A stretch of 64,000 nt of DNA, from the NCBI GenBank assembly GCA_951799445.1, contig OX637289.1, positions 46,352,264-46,416,263 on the forward strand, written 5' to 3'. Positions within the stretch are counted from its first letter, which is position 1. Each line of letters begins with the position of its first letter. Shown piece by piece: positions 22,708 to 34,800 of the stretch. A program made the translations under genes and the position numbers. Origin of the DNA: Pseudisothecium myosuroides (Eukaryota; Streptophyta; Bryopsida; Hypnales; Lembophyllaceae). Under the pieces are notes generated by a model. It did no database searches and had not been told where the DNA came from. It saw only the letters and a program-made list of their open reading frames with translations.

Positions 22708-24189
22708 TCACTTTTTGTTTTTTTTATCAATTGCATCATCCAATTTACGCTTCACACTTTTCTGACGAGAGTGTGATGGAGATGCAGTGCTATCTAATAG
22801 ATCTATGGAAGATGGGATGACATCTTGTACTGAAATTGGAGTCACGTTTTCCACACAAGATGGAACAGAAGAAGAGATAGGTGTGCACTGAGAAGAAACA
22901 AAATCTAAACTATTGTCTGCTAAAACTAATTCACTAGATGGTTCATCTTTGTGATGCTCTTCAAAACCAACAAGACGTGAAGTTGGTGTCAATTGAAACT
23001 TTCCAGTGATGTGAATCTTCGATAGGATTCTAATTTGTACTTTTCTTGTTTCTCTCAAAAAATCTTGACCAGACATGTGAACAACAGATGACAACCACGG
23101 TCCTTCAATAGATACTTCAATGTCTCCTGCATCTTCTGTATTGATTTTACCTCGAAGAAAAGGTTGTTGTTCTGTCACCTGATTGCGCTGGCAGTTTTTG
23201 CAGAAGTATTCACTGGCAGCTACAACCGTTACATTCGCCAACTGACAGACTGAGCAAATGCGTTTGAAAGGTGGAACGGTTGGATTCAAGACTGATAACT
23301 CACCAATGATCTGCAACATGTTCAAAAGGAAAATTTTAGAATAAAAACTTAAAAATCTAAAAACTAAAGAATAAATGTAAAACATTCACAATACATCACT
23401 TACCTCTCTAAGATTTTCGGATGAGGTGCCAGAGTCTGTTATTTGGTGATAAACGTTGGTCAATCGCTCACGTTCCTCTTCATCAATCACGGGAGTAACA
23501 ATTGTATACGCTTCAGTCTTCAAAAAACGATCATACTTTGACGTCACACTCAAGTGCTTGAACATGACCAGCACACATTCTCCTGCGTTGTGACTTTCTT
23601 GAATCTTCAAATACTCCCTTTGAAATGCATGTGTAAAACCAACTGTATCATGATCATCATGCGTGAGTCCATCGGCAACAACTATTTGAAACATATCTTG
23701 ATAATGACCTTTAATTGCTACTACAGCAGCAGCAAATGTTGCCACTGGAAAGTTTTCATGGCAACGTTTTTTGAAATCTCTGATAGAATCCTCCGTGTAA
23801 AAAACAGGAAGAAATCCTGGTACAAAGGGAGGAACGACTGTGATACGCGTAGTAGATTGGACATAAATAACACAAGGCATGTCTCCCTTCTGAAACCCAC
23901 CACCACTTTTGGGTTTGACTGCAAAATTCTCTACTCTCACATAGTTCCCTCGTTGCAATTTAGTTTGATGGTGTTCAATTAGCGGTGTACAAACAGACAA
24001 AGTAATTGTTGTTAAACATTCTCTATCTATGACATCACAATGCAAATATGCATAGCCACGGTCTTTTGACTGATTTGCACGAATATAGTCATAAGTACCG
24101 TAGCGGCTCAAAATTTGTCCTTCAAACACTACATCTCGACTGTTTTCGTCTATCTCGACAACTGACAATACCATCTTACTACCAGCCAT
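22708..24189 (-). CDS. RPA1-like single-stranded DNA-binding protein of the Helentron, two exons
   Basis: Exon 1 is 23404-24189 and exon 2 is 22708-23310. The 93-bp intron has GTAAGT and TTGCAG ends and is in phase 0 (NLRE joined to IIGELSV), giving 462 aa. The start is ATG at 24189 (MAGSKMVLSVVEID). Exon 1 looks like OB folds (FEGQILSRYGTYDYIRANQS, YLHCDVIDREC, VPPFVPGFLPVFY). Exon 2 has a zinc-ribbon pattern of the RPA70 C-terminal OB fold: ICSVCQLANV, then YFCKNCQRNQ. The tail is Ser-rich and ends with basic KRKLDDAIDKKNKK, a likely nuclear signal. Plant Helitrons often carry RPA genes, thought to coat displaced strand during rolling-circle transfer. The reading frame appears intact. Confidence 0.8.
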
Positions 24190-24439
24190 TGCAAATGCAA
24201 AAAAACAACAACTTACAAACGACTAAACGAGAGTTGAAAAGTTGTACAAGAAAACAACAGAACAAATATAGGAAATGCTGAAGTTTGTAGACACTGAAAT
24301 GACGAATTGTTATGTATGCTAGTCTTCTTCTCCACGCCAAACCACTGTCACCATCACCACCATCTAAATCATACAAAAAATCTCACCCAACTTGATAGCT
24401 TAGCATCTCCATTAGACTCTAAAAAAAAACCCTCGTTGG

Positions 24440-24900
24440 ATTTGATGACAGGAATCCCAACAAGTTGAATATCTAAATCTACGTAAGTCTAATCTAAAGT
24501 GTAAGACTTATCTGAATCTAACCTACTTAGATCTAATCCACCTAAGTCTAATCTAACCTACTTAGGTCTAATCCACCTAAGTCTAATTTAATTTGATGAC
24601 TCAATAAACAAAAATTAGTAATGTAAGGAAAAAAAAATAAAAAAATAATGATTTAAAAAGTAACAAAATAAAAAGTAAAATATAAAAAAATGAAACTTAA
24701 ATTTAAAATTTAAAAATTAATTTTTTTTTAAAATCTAAGAATCTCAAATAAAAAACAAAAAAATAAAAAACAAGAGACAAGAAAATAAAATAAAAATTAA
24801 AAAGGTTTAAAAATGAAATTAAAACATTAAAAAAAAAAAAAAAATTGATAATAAAAAATAAATAAATAAAAAAATAAAAAAATAAAAAAAATAAAAAAAT
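24440..24900. repeat. CTAATCTAACCTACTTAGG-type tandem repeat and A-rich tract
   Basis: From 24479 to 24590 a ~33-bp unit with CTAATCCACCTAAGT recurs about three times, with inner CTTAG/CTAAG dyads. It is followed by about 300 bp of almost pure A/T (24600-24900) with AAATAAAA runs. No gene was seen. This is probably the terminal or subterminal part of the Helentron, or flanking simple sequence. Confidence 0.5.
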
Positions 24901-25095
24901 GGCCCCCGCCCAAGGCGGGGCTCCCCCAGGCAGGGGTCCGCCCAGGCGGGGGGCTCCCTCGCCGCACAGGGGGTCCGCCCAGGCGGGGGGCTCCCTCGCC
25001 GCACAGGGGTCCGCCCAGGCGGGGGGCTCCCTCGCCGCAGTAGGGTCCGCCCAGGCGGGGGGCTCCCACGTCGCACCTGGGGCCGCCCAGGTGAG
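24901..25095. repeat. GC-rich minisatellite, ~36-bp unit
   Basis: At least four units occur with the pattern GGGTCCGCCCAGGCGGGG, then GCTCCCTCGCCGCA. Each contains the dyad CCGCCCAGGCGGG. The GC content contrasts sharply with the A/T-only DNA on its left. Pro/Arg/Gly-rich open frames on both strands here arise from the repeat and are not genes. A perfect 8-bp-stem hairpin, CTCTGTCC-AAA-GGACAGAG, lies at 25260-25278. Confidence 0.85.
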
Positions 25096-25815
25096 CCGTG
25101 CCAAGCGGGATTCCCTCCCGGGAGTTCCTCTTGGTTTGCCACGCGGGCCTCACGTTAGACAAATATGAAATTGTAAAAGTAGGTGAGTGTGAATGCGGTT
25201 GTAGATAAAATTTGGAAACTCAAGTTTTTGTAAAGTCGATGCGGAGTCGTTGCCATAGTCTCTGTCCAAAGGACAGAGCCAATAAAATTACGAAAATTTG
25301 GAAGTCCCCATATTTCTTATCTTTCTATATGTAAAAAATTTCTTGCACCTTAAACTATTCATCATATCCCTTAAGTGATCAAGCATGGGTACATTCACCT
25401 TAGTTAGATATGAAGGTTCCAAAATCATTTCTACATTCTCCTTCCAAGAACACGTACCTCCACTTGTATTATGTAGTTTCATCAATGGTTTATAATGAAA
25501 GAAGTCCATCAGGAATGTGGCAAATATGCAAACAACAAACAAATCCGAAGTTGGATGGATGGATACTGGATTGACATCTTCGTTGGAACTGAAATTGGAC
25601 GAAAATAGATTTCATCGTTTATATTGGATGTCTCTCATCCATGTCGACCATCGAGTAAGCCCTCACTATCCAGAAACCCTAATTTCATATCATGACGCAA
25701 TCACTGAGGAAATCCGGCTTGCGCGTCTGTGTGGCGAAGGGGTGGGAACAGAATTGGAGTTTGAAGCGGATTCACAGTCGACCCAATTGTCAGGATTTCT
25801 GGACAGTATTTTGAA

Positions 25816-28800
25816 ATGTTTAGTTTGAAGGTTCATGCCCTGAAGCCCCCTTGTGAAGAAGTGCTGGATTCCATAATGCTGAGCTCTGATGTAACAACGG
25901 ACGATGGTTCTTCCAACGATCCTGCAAATTCGGGAAGATCAGCCTCGAAAGATGGAGGAACTAGCGAAGGAGCCGACGATGCAAAACCAATAGACGAAGA
26001 CGGGATCACCAAGCTGATCAATTTTTCTTCTGGAAATCCACGAGTGGAAGCCACTCATGGTGTCATGCATTTGTACAGGGACACAGCGTCCGAGCCTGGT
26101 TCATTGGAGAAACTTCCGGTACTATTTGGGACCTCTCATTTCCACTACTACTTTGTCTAAAGAATTTTGAAAGTAGCATTCCATTCACCTAAACAAGCGA
26201 CTGAGGTGAAATGTGACTCCTGTGATTTGTCATTGATGGCAGTCTTTCAAAGTTGACACAGAATTTCTAGCCACGCTGATCTCAGATACTTCTCTAAATT
26301 CACTACTTTGTCTAAAGAATTTTGAAAGCAGATTCCATTCACCTAACTAAACAAGCGAGGTGAAATGTAATGTGACTCCTGTGATTTGTCTTTGATGGCA
26401 GTCTTTGAATGTTTACACAGAATTTCTAGTCACGCTCATCCCGAATACTTCTCTAAAATCCATACCTGTTGAACCTTGTGGTGGTGCTAATTTCAGGTTG
26501 GCCGGAGTGAGCGATTGTGTGTTTTGGCTGTTCCTAACGACATGACGGGCTCTGACTTCTACTGGTTCACAGGAGCTTTCATTGAGAATATCAAAGAAAT
26601 GCGTTTGTGAGGTGTTGGACTACGCCCATAGACTCAACGGATTGTAATTGGATTTTTGGAGCCTTACATCGTTATGGATACTGGAACATGCTCTACTTTT
26701 GTTGAGGCATCATAAAATTGATATCTTGGAATGTATGGTTTTTCTTTTAGGTGAAATTACATGACGATTGTGTGAAAGGGAGTCGGTTCCTACGTAGGAG
26801 TGTTATTGTCCCAAATTGCACGTCTATTCATGTTGTATTCGCCATCATCTTGCAGGAATGATGGGCAGACAGATAGGTACATTGTGCTTATGACATTTGA
26901 CTCGCAGCAATTTGCGGACGACTTCTATCAGCACTATAACTTGAAACCGTTTTCTTTGCTGGAGGTGAGATCTTTCCTTGCAATTCCATTTTTTAGTGGA
27001 ACTAAGTTTGTGCCTGATTCAGTGCCTTGACTCTTAAGGCAGTGTACCTTGTAATGATGAAAGGAAGAGAATATAGCTGGTTATGATCATATTCTGTTGT
27101 AGCATCTGAACTTCAAGTTTCGTACAGTATATGTAGCAACGTTTTCTTTAACGATGTGAAATGGGACGTAGAAATTTATCAGCCAGTTTTTGTAGCCTTG
27201 ATGTAGTTTTAGCGTTTCAAGACTCTTTTCCACCGACATATTATTAAACAGTCTATTGGTGATTGGTGTCTTCTGTAGGATCTGTAAGCCAACAACTGAT
27301 ATTGGAAGGTCAATCTTTTATTTATAGTCATTTTATTTGGTTGAGCTACATATCGAAGTTGTTGAGGGCAAGTAATTGTTGTGCTTGCAAGCTGAGTTGT
27401 GCCATGTGCTGTTCACGGCAAGCGTTCTGTTCACAGAGACTGCAGAGCAAGCATCGACTCCTCCTTCAGGGCTTATAGAACTTCCTACTTGCCTTGTTTA
27501 GGTAATGCAGAATTCACCAACCTTTGAAAGTTCACCACTAATGACTTTATTTTGAAGTTTTGTCAGCACCGTCTATCAAAACAAATGTAGCTTCTTATGG
27601 GTTCCTCATTCAATTAGATGTGAGGTTTAGTTAGCAGATTCAACTTCTTCTGGCTGAGTTCCTTCAAGACTGTGGACTTGGATGAGCATGGCATGAAACC
27701 TAGTATTTAGCTTGGTTTACTTGATGTATGCAGAGAGACTTGACCAGCAAATTAGTGGAATACTCACAACAGTTTGCAACCACTCTTTCCACAGCGCCTG
27801 CATTTCGAAGTGGACCGATTCCTCTTGTCCAGTAAGTTCTAGAGCAGCACATATCACTCGTGTACTTGTTGAAGGGAATATAGGACCTGAGAGTTGTTTT
27901 GTGACCACCATTTTCAGAAGCTTGGGATGGTATGTGACAGTTTTTGTACAGGTCTGCCAATACTGCCAGCAACAATCTGAGAATTCCACATGCTTTGTTT
28001 GTGGGACGTCAGAGAATCTTTGGATCTGTGTCATTTGTGGATTTGTTGGTTGTGGACGGTGCGTCTCCTTCTCGCCTTGCCTCTCTTGATTCTTCCTGTA
28101 CAACTTTTGTCCAACTAGTATGGGCTACAATAATAACATAGATGCCATATTTAACTACTTCTAGAATTTACGGGGAATTTTGGACCTTGTGAAGGTCCTG
28201 TCCATCGGGAGATCTTCCCGATGGTATGTACAATGAGTCCGTAATGCTGTTCAAAGGAGATTTAAATTGCTTTGGGATGCTAAGTGGTCTGGAGATTTCC
28301 CGATGCAAGGAAATATACTCCTTCGGGATAGAGAGTGTTCGAACAAATCAATGAATTTGGAATGATGTTAACTCCGACATTTGTTGTAAACGGTACATTT
28401 GTATCCGGGGTTGGATTAATATACGACATCAGAGGTCGGGAGAGCTCACAAGATACTTCCCAAAGTATCACATAACACAAAAGACTTGATGAAGCAACAT
28501 AATGCAATTACAGACATTTGGTAAGGTGTAATCACAGTTAGATAGAAAAGGTGGATTTGCCACTTATATAATCATTTGGATGCAACAAACAGGTGCCTTA
28601 TAGGCATAATTATGATAAATAATCCAGCTAGTCCACTTCCAACTACATGTTTTTTGGGGCCCAAGACCAATCAAAAGGCGGTGCTATAATGTGCGGACGA
28701 TCTAACTCTATAGGATCTACATCATCCCTCACATGCAACGCCGGTCGAAGCAAGTGTGGACGTTCCCAATCAAGAGGATCTAGGACAAGCATTACAACAC

Positions 28801-31800
28801 TGTTATTCAAGAGTACCTTGCGCGTCCGAGGAATGTTCAAGACAGTCTTTAGTATTGCACGACGATGGGGATACACCTGGTTCTTCCGTGGATTGTCAGA
28901 CCCGGCAAAAAATAGAAACCTTGACAGAATTTTCGGCGGTAGAATACGTCGAAGAAGAGCAGCCAGTGTTGAAGGTTGTATTGCGGACCACAAACCACAG
29001 TAAGTTTCTTCAACGAAATGTCGGAGAAGACCACGGAAGCCGGGCCAAATTTCGATATTCTGTGGAAGATCCGCCACACCGCCCTTCACGCAGAGATCCC
29101 CTGTTAGTACTAAGAGCATCGCCTTTTGCAAAGACCAAGTAAGCCTCAGCACGCAGACATGTACATACAAAAAACGACGTCAATTGATCGTGAGATCCCC
29201 CGACCAATATGCAATACAACAGAACCGCTAATTGAAAACACGTATGGGTAGTTATTTGAAGAACAGCGACTGAATGTCTTATTTGCTGCATAGTACAAGG
29301 AAATTAGCAATACTTCTACGGTGTCACTGCAGCCCACAATACAACACTAACAAGGGATGCAGATTTAGGATTCGCGTCAAATACAAAAAAGGTTTAGACT
29401 GACATACTAGAAGATCGAAAATACTTGAGCAAAGGAAGTTACGCAGCACAAATTCAATTGCATTCGATTGAAGCAACAAAAATGGACATTTCATAATCCG
29501 CCTAAGACTAATAATTCGGTGCAAGGTAAAATGATCGTGAGATCTTCCGATCAAGCCGAAGAGAGAGGACAAAATTATCAATTTCAAATCCGTACTTCAG
29601 CAAACCGGAACTGCAGGAGAACTCCCAAACAAACAATAGAATCACAACTACAACTTCACTGTCATCCGCAAGTACAAAAATAATATCACGGGACAATACG
29701 AGGACGGAAATGAAATTTCAATGTTCACACGTCATGTCGTATTGTGCGATCTCCTGATGAAGCTTGCCGCGTAGGATGATGACGCCCACAATGTTAAAAT
29801 CTAATGAATTGTTCAAAAAATTCCACTCATCTGAGTAATATGATAAACAATTTCAAAACCAAATTTAGATTAAAGCTGCGAATCAAGAGTAAGAAAACAA
29901 TTCTAAGTGAGGGTCATGCACCGGAAATGCATTCACATTAAATTTAAAAGACAAGGATAAATGCCCAGAACAGTCCGATCTACCGATAGAATCCACTTCC
30001 ATGGTATACCATTAGATCTCTAGATGTGTATGCAAGCGGATTAATAGTCAAGGTCGAGGTGATCCCTTTGAACTCATAATTATCTTAATCAAAGGCATTT
30101 AGGAAAAAAAATTATTTTCACATTTACTACGAGGCTGAATCAATGCCTCCTACAAACAAAGAATGTCCAGTATTCCAAAAATGCATTTACAATATTTACA
30201 GTATGTTCAAGAGTTTTAAGCTACAAGCAATAATATGCACGCCAAAAGGAGATTGTGAGATATCATGATGAAGTCTGTCAAGGAAGAAAAACCAAAACTA
30301 AACTACTGCCCTCAAAATGTCAGACCCTGGTCTGGTCAACGGGACCGCCGGTGGCAGACCATTGTGGAGCGGATGCTTCTTGACATACGCCGGTACAGCT
30401 TCCTGTGACTTAAACAGACCTGCGAGCCAAGGACTGAGCACCCCCACAAGGTACTGCTCTTTCAAATCCCCTTCAAATTTGCGGGGGAAAATGGCGCTAT
30501 GACAATCGTTCAGGAGTTTTTTAAGTGGATCGTCATCAACGAGGAGAACATTATTGGTTGACCTCAAACCCAGCTTAGTGCCAAAATGATTTAGATCCTT
30601 CAGGAAGTAGGGCCTGTCCGGGTGTTTGGGGTCTCTGTAGGATGACTTTGTACAGTCTTCCTGCATGAGAACAGGCATGTCCTTCGCCTTAACAGATGTC
30701 CCCGGAAGCATTTGATTCAATACCTTCGTCACATTTGCCGGGGTCATACTACTCCAGAAAGCAACGTTTGCATGTCTGTGCACATAGTCAAGTAACTGAC
30801 CAACATTCGGTCAAAGTGTTACAATGCGTCTGTTCAACTCATTGAATGACTTGTGAACAAGAACTCCATTAAGGTCAAGGACCACATAATACCGCCGCCT
30901 TTCTACCTGATTCAACGACTTCGCCACCGGTTCAGCAGGCACTCGAAAAACTGCAAAATACAAGAGAAGCACAGAGTAAGTGACCGGCTAGTTCACGATT
31001 CGTTATCTCGTATGTACATTGACAATAATTTAGGCATGTTAGCTGCGGGAGCTCGAACGCTACAGGCTGGCAACCCTTCTTCCCTCCTTTCGTCGCCCAA
31101 TCGTCTTCTTTCCCTCTTGCCGCCGCTCACTGATCCTTCCCCTCTCCTCTCGACGAGCATTCGCCCCTTTCCTCTCTCGTCGGCGCTCACTCGTCTTCTT
31201 TCCCCCTCGTCATCACTCACAAATCCCGGCTCAAGCTCGTCATCGCTCAAAGGCCCTTCCCTCCTCTCCCTAACGCCGAATTGCACTGCATCCCACTCTT
31301 TGTCTGCATCAGGTGGATCCCCTCCTTCGAATACTATACGCGGACCATCCTGAAATATCCATTTAAAGACGGGCTTGTAAAGAAAACGGTTTGCTTGCCT
31401 TATGGATTCCAAATTCTTTTTCTTGTTGGTATCAAGACGCATCTTCCCATAGTGGTTTAGACTCGGTAAATGACCAAATGTTCTCATACGATCGACAAGA
31501 CAGAACTTCATTATTTCTTTGGCCTCGTAAGGTAAGGCCTCCAGCACTTCATCAGAATTGCACTCACTGTCATCAGGAACAACCTCTCTTGCAACCTCCA
31601 GTGGAACACTGGAGGCCAGTGAAGCAATGTCAACAATCTTCGGCCGCCCTATTTCAGGTTTACTCTTCCTTCCACGAACAGGTAAGGGACTCAGGGGGAC
31701 CAAGTCAACAAGGGTGTCGGTCTGTACATCAACAGTGATGCCCATCGGCGGGAGCAATCGCTTTGGCACCGTCGTGGGATTCCCCGATGAAGACAATGCA

Positions 31801-34800
31801 ACCACTCCCTCCTGGTGTTCAACACCCTCGCTCTCCGCCTGATCCCCAGTTTGAATTGACACCACTGACTCTTCAGCGATCGTGGGATCCCCCGATCCCT
31901 CAGGTCCCCATGACTTGCCGCGGTCATCTTTCCTTGCGCTAGATCGAAAGTCAGCTAACTCAGTCTGAATAGGTAATGCATGGTTCATCGTGAGATCTCC
32001 CGATGTAGGTCTTCCAGGGCCCCCCTCCGCGTGTTCCCTCTCCGGGTTAGGTCCGAGGTCACTTTTCCGCCTCCTGACACCAGACTCCTACGCTATTGTG
32101 GGATCCCCCGATCCAGCCTGGTCATCATCCCCCTTCGACTCTTTCCTCCCCTCGCTGAGGTCGGCCGCATCCTCCCCGCTCCTGACCAGTGACTCCTTCG
32201 TCATCGTGGGATCCCCCAATGCTGGTCTGTGAGTGTCCCCCAGGGTTAATAAAACGAGGTCCGGCAGCTGTCTGTTTGCTCCTGAAGCACAAGGTGCCTG
32301 CGCATCCTCCTGTTGCGGCTGAGTCGACTTGTCAGACTTCGACGGTAACGGTCCCGAGGCACAGATCAGAAGCGTGTCTGTCGCGACTGATGCTTCGGGA
32401 TTCGGACTACCAGTCGGCTTCGCTGGCGACTGTTTGCGCTCCACCAACGATTTACTTGGAGTCCACTTCGAGGTCCCCCCCTTTCGATTTTTGCCTACTG
32501 CCTTACGCGCTCGCTTGGATGCTTTTATGCTCCCGATATCTTTTGCAGTGTCAGGTTCCTTGACCGGCTTCTTACGCGGCTTCCTCTTGGATATCCTTGG
32601 GTCCGTTAATAGGATCCCTGAATTCACTTCGCCTGACGACCCGCTCGATATTGGAATTACAATTTCTTTGGCTGGTAACGGCTCTAGAATACTCTCATGC
32701 TGCTCTGTCCGATCTGCCAGCTCCGCCTGCACCGAATGAACTTCGGGAACTTCGTCAGCATCCTCTGCTACACTTGGCGGATCAATCAGTTGCTCTCGCC
32801 GGGGGGAGGGAGTCGGAGATTTTGCCTACGAGAAAGGCAATATCCCACCACATCTGAGCTCAGTTTGCCCTCCCAGAATCGCATGCGAGAGATATACGCT
32901 GCCCAACGTCCGGAGATATCACGATGGTTCAGCAAATAATGCACACTAACCTTAGGGTGCTCAACCGACCTTGTTCCTAAACCCAGTCTGTGTTGGGTGA
33001 TGTCTTCAACTACAGCATCTTCATCATCACTCTCAACTTCCTCGTCCTCGTGCTCGGCCTCCGGAAGAGGAAGGGATGCCGCCTGCGCATGTTTGTCGTC
33101 CCAAATCTGCTTGGCGAAGACCTGACTTAACGTCTTAGCTTCCGCTGAATCTACAACTTCCAGCACTTTACCACCTTCCGAATACTGAAATACAACAACC
33201 GGAAATTAGTGACATTCAAATCCCCGAAATCGAAATTGAGATTATCAGAAGAACAAAAGAAAAGACAATTGTTGTAGTGTATACCAAGCCCAGATATGTG
33301 AACTCCGGACCCCCGTTGACATTGACAAAGACATAGTCGGTGCAAGCTAGTCCTTCGAATAAAATCAACGCACTGCTGATCTTCAGATACGGCATCTGCT
33401 GCCGACGCCAGTAAGGGTAGTCGTCCGGCATATCTTCCGCCTTGTACACCTGAGTAAGGCGGTCCAATCCCGAGAAGAAGCTTTTGAAGCAAGTCCGCCG
33501 GTCGTGCTCTTCACTGTGCCCAAAAATGAAGACAACAAATACATTGTATCCGTCTCCGACCGGAGCTTGAGGGAAGAAGTCTTCGGGCCCGGCCATGTAG
33601 TTCACAACGTGCCAGTCCCACAACCTAGCTTTCACTTCCATCCTTTGTTTCTCTAGGTGAGGCACAGTCATGTGGAACCCTTCGGCATCTGTGAGGAGAA
33701 CGGCGGTAGAGCGGGCTACGACTGTCTGGTCCTGCGGATCATAGTACTCTAGAGTGTCAAAGAGTCTCTTCAACTTCCGCTCTTCAAGAATTTTGGCGCG
33801 ACACCTGCAGGACGTTGACTCGAACATGAAACAAATGTACAAGTGCTGCTTCTTCATTCTCCTCCATGCTTTGACGTCCCCTGCCGCCAAGGTGGCGTTG
33901 ATGTCTCAGCTGCTTTCGTCCATGGTTTTGCAGAGATAGTGCTCTAAAAAACCACGTGCATTCGCTTGCACCGAATCATCCTCCGCCGTCAGCTTGAAAT
34001 ACGACTCCCACATATGGATCACCGACTGCGGAAGGTCAACTGGGTCGAACGTCTTGTTGAGATTTCTCGTCCGATCCTGCAACCACTTCTTTCCAGCAGC
34101 GGTTTCCATTGCCTTGTTCACCCACATATCCACATCCTCGTGATTAATGTTCCTTTCCGTCGCAAACTCGACCCACAAAAAGTCCGGGTAAGGCTCGTAC
34201 TCCATCATCCTTGCGGGCAACAGATGACCCTTGTAATGTGACAAGAATTCGTTCTTCATCGCCCTCACCAACCAAATTTTGGCGCCCACGTCAGCAAGAG
34301 AGGTAATGCGTTTTCCACCTCTCTGTGATTTCGACTTTGCGACGGAGGTCTTCATGCTGATAACTTGGGCTTCGACTTGATCTGCAAGGAAATTGATGTC
34401 CTCCGGTCTAAGTCCGTAAAGGGGCTTGAAGTCGTTTGCCGCCAACGGTTTGCGATCCGTACTCCCAGACACATCGACCAGGCCCACCGCGTCGGGAAGG
34501 AGCCCTTCCATGAATTTCTCCTCTATCTTGATCCATCTCTGAACATCAACGTCGTTCTCCAGGAAGAGTAGAGGGATTCTCAGTTCGGCGATGTCTTTCG
34601 CCTTTGCTCCCGCAAATATTGTTGCCACCGATGGGTGAAACGCCTGCCCAACAAAGGAGTAACAGTCAATACATGTTCCATAGACCACGTGAACATAAGA
34701 AGTCCAATATACAGTCGTGCGATCCCACGACCATTCAGTTACCACAAGGAAGTCATGTAGGCAACAGGCAATCGTGAGATATCACGATGAGCCACTACCT

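Larger units (their letters stand above)
12750..25200 (-). mobile_element. Helitron-class rolling-circle element, Helentron-like (limits approximate)
   Basis: Four minus-strand coding units lie head to tail: an RPA-like gene (22708-24189), an OTU/Rep/helicase/EEP unit (16056-22545) and an OTU-ParB-like accessory ORF (12873-15614). A Rep with an HUH motif plus an SF1 helicase defines the Helitron class. The C-terminal endonuclease and the OTU protease domains are typical of the Helentron branch rather than of classical plant Helitrons. The limits are inferred: the family B repeat ends at 12715 on one side, and unrelated BRAP2 sequence starts near 25500 on the other. Hairpins and AT-rich spacers with short tandem repeats (15760-15835, 22560-22640) lie between the genes. 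Confidence 0.75.

Noticed and set aside
22548..22739. Tyr/Ile/Cys-rich small frames
   Set aside because: Translation of the ATACAAAT microsatellite.
24703..25168. Overlapping Pro/Gly/Arg-rich frames on both strands
   Set aside because: All arise from the GC-rich minisatellite plus the A/T tract. There is no start context, domain or splice partner.
28643..29170. Opposed open frames of about 175 (minus) and 128 (plus) codons in the left arm of the element
   Set aside because: No domain on either strand and no way to choose between them. Left as unassigned element DNA.
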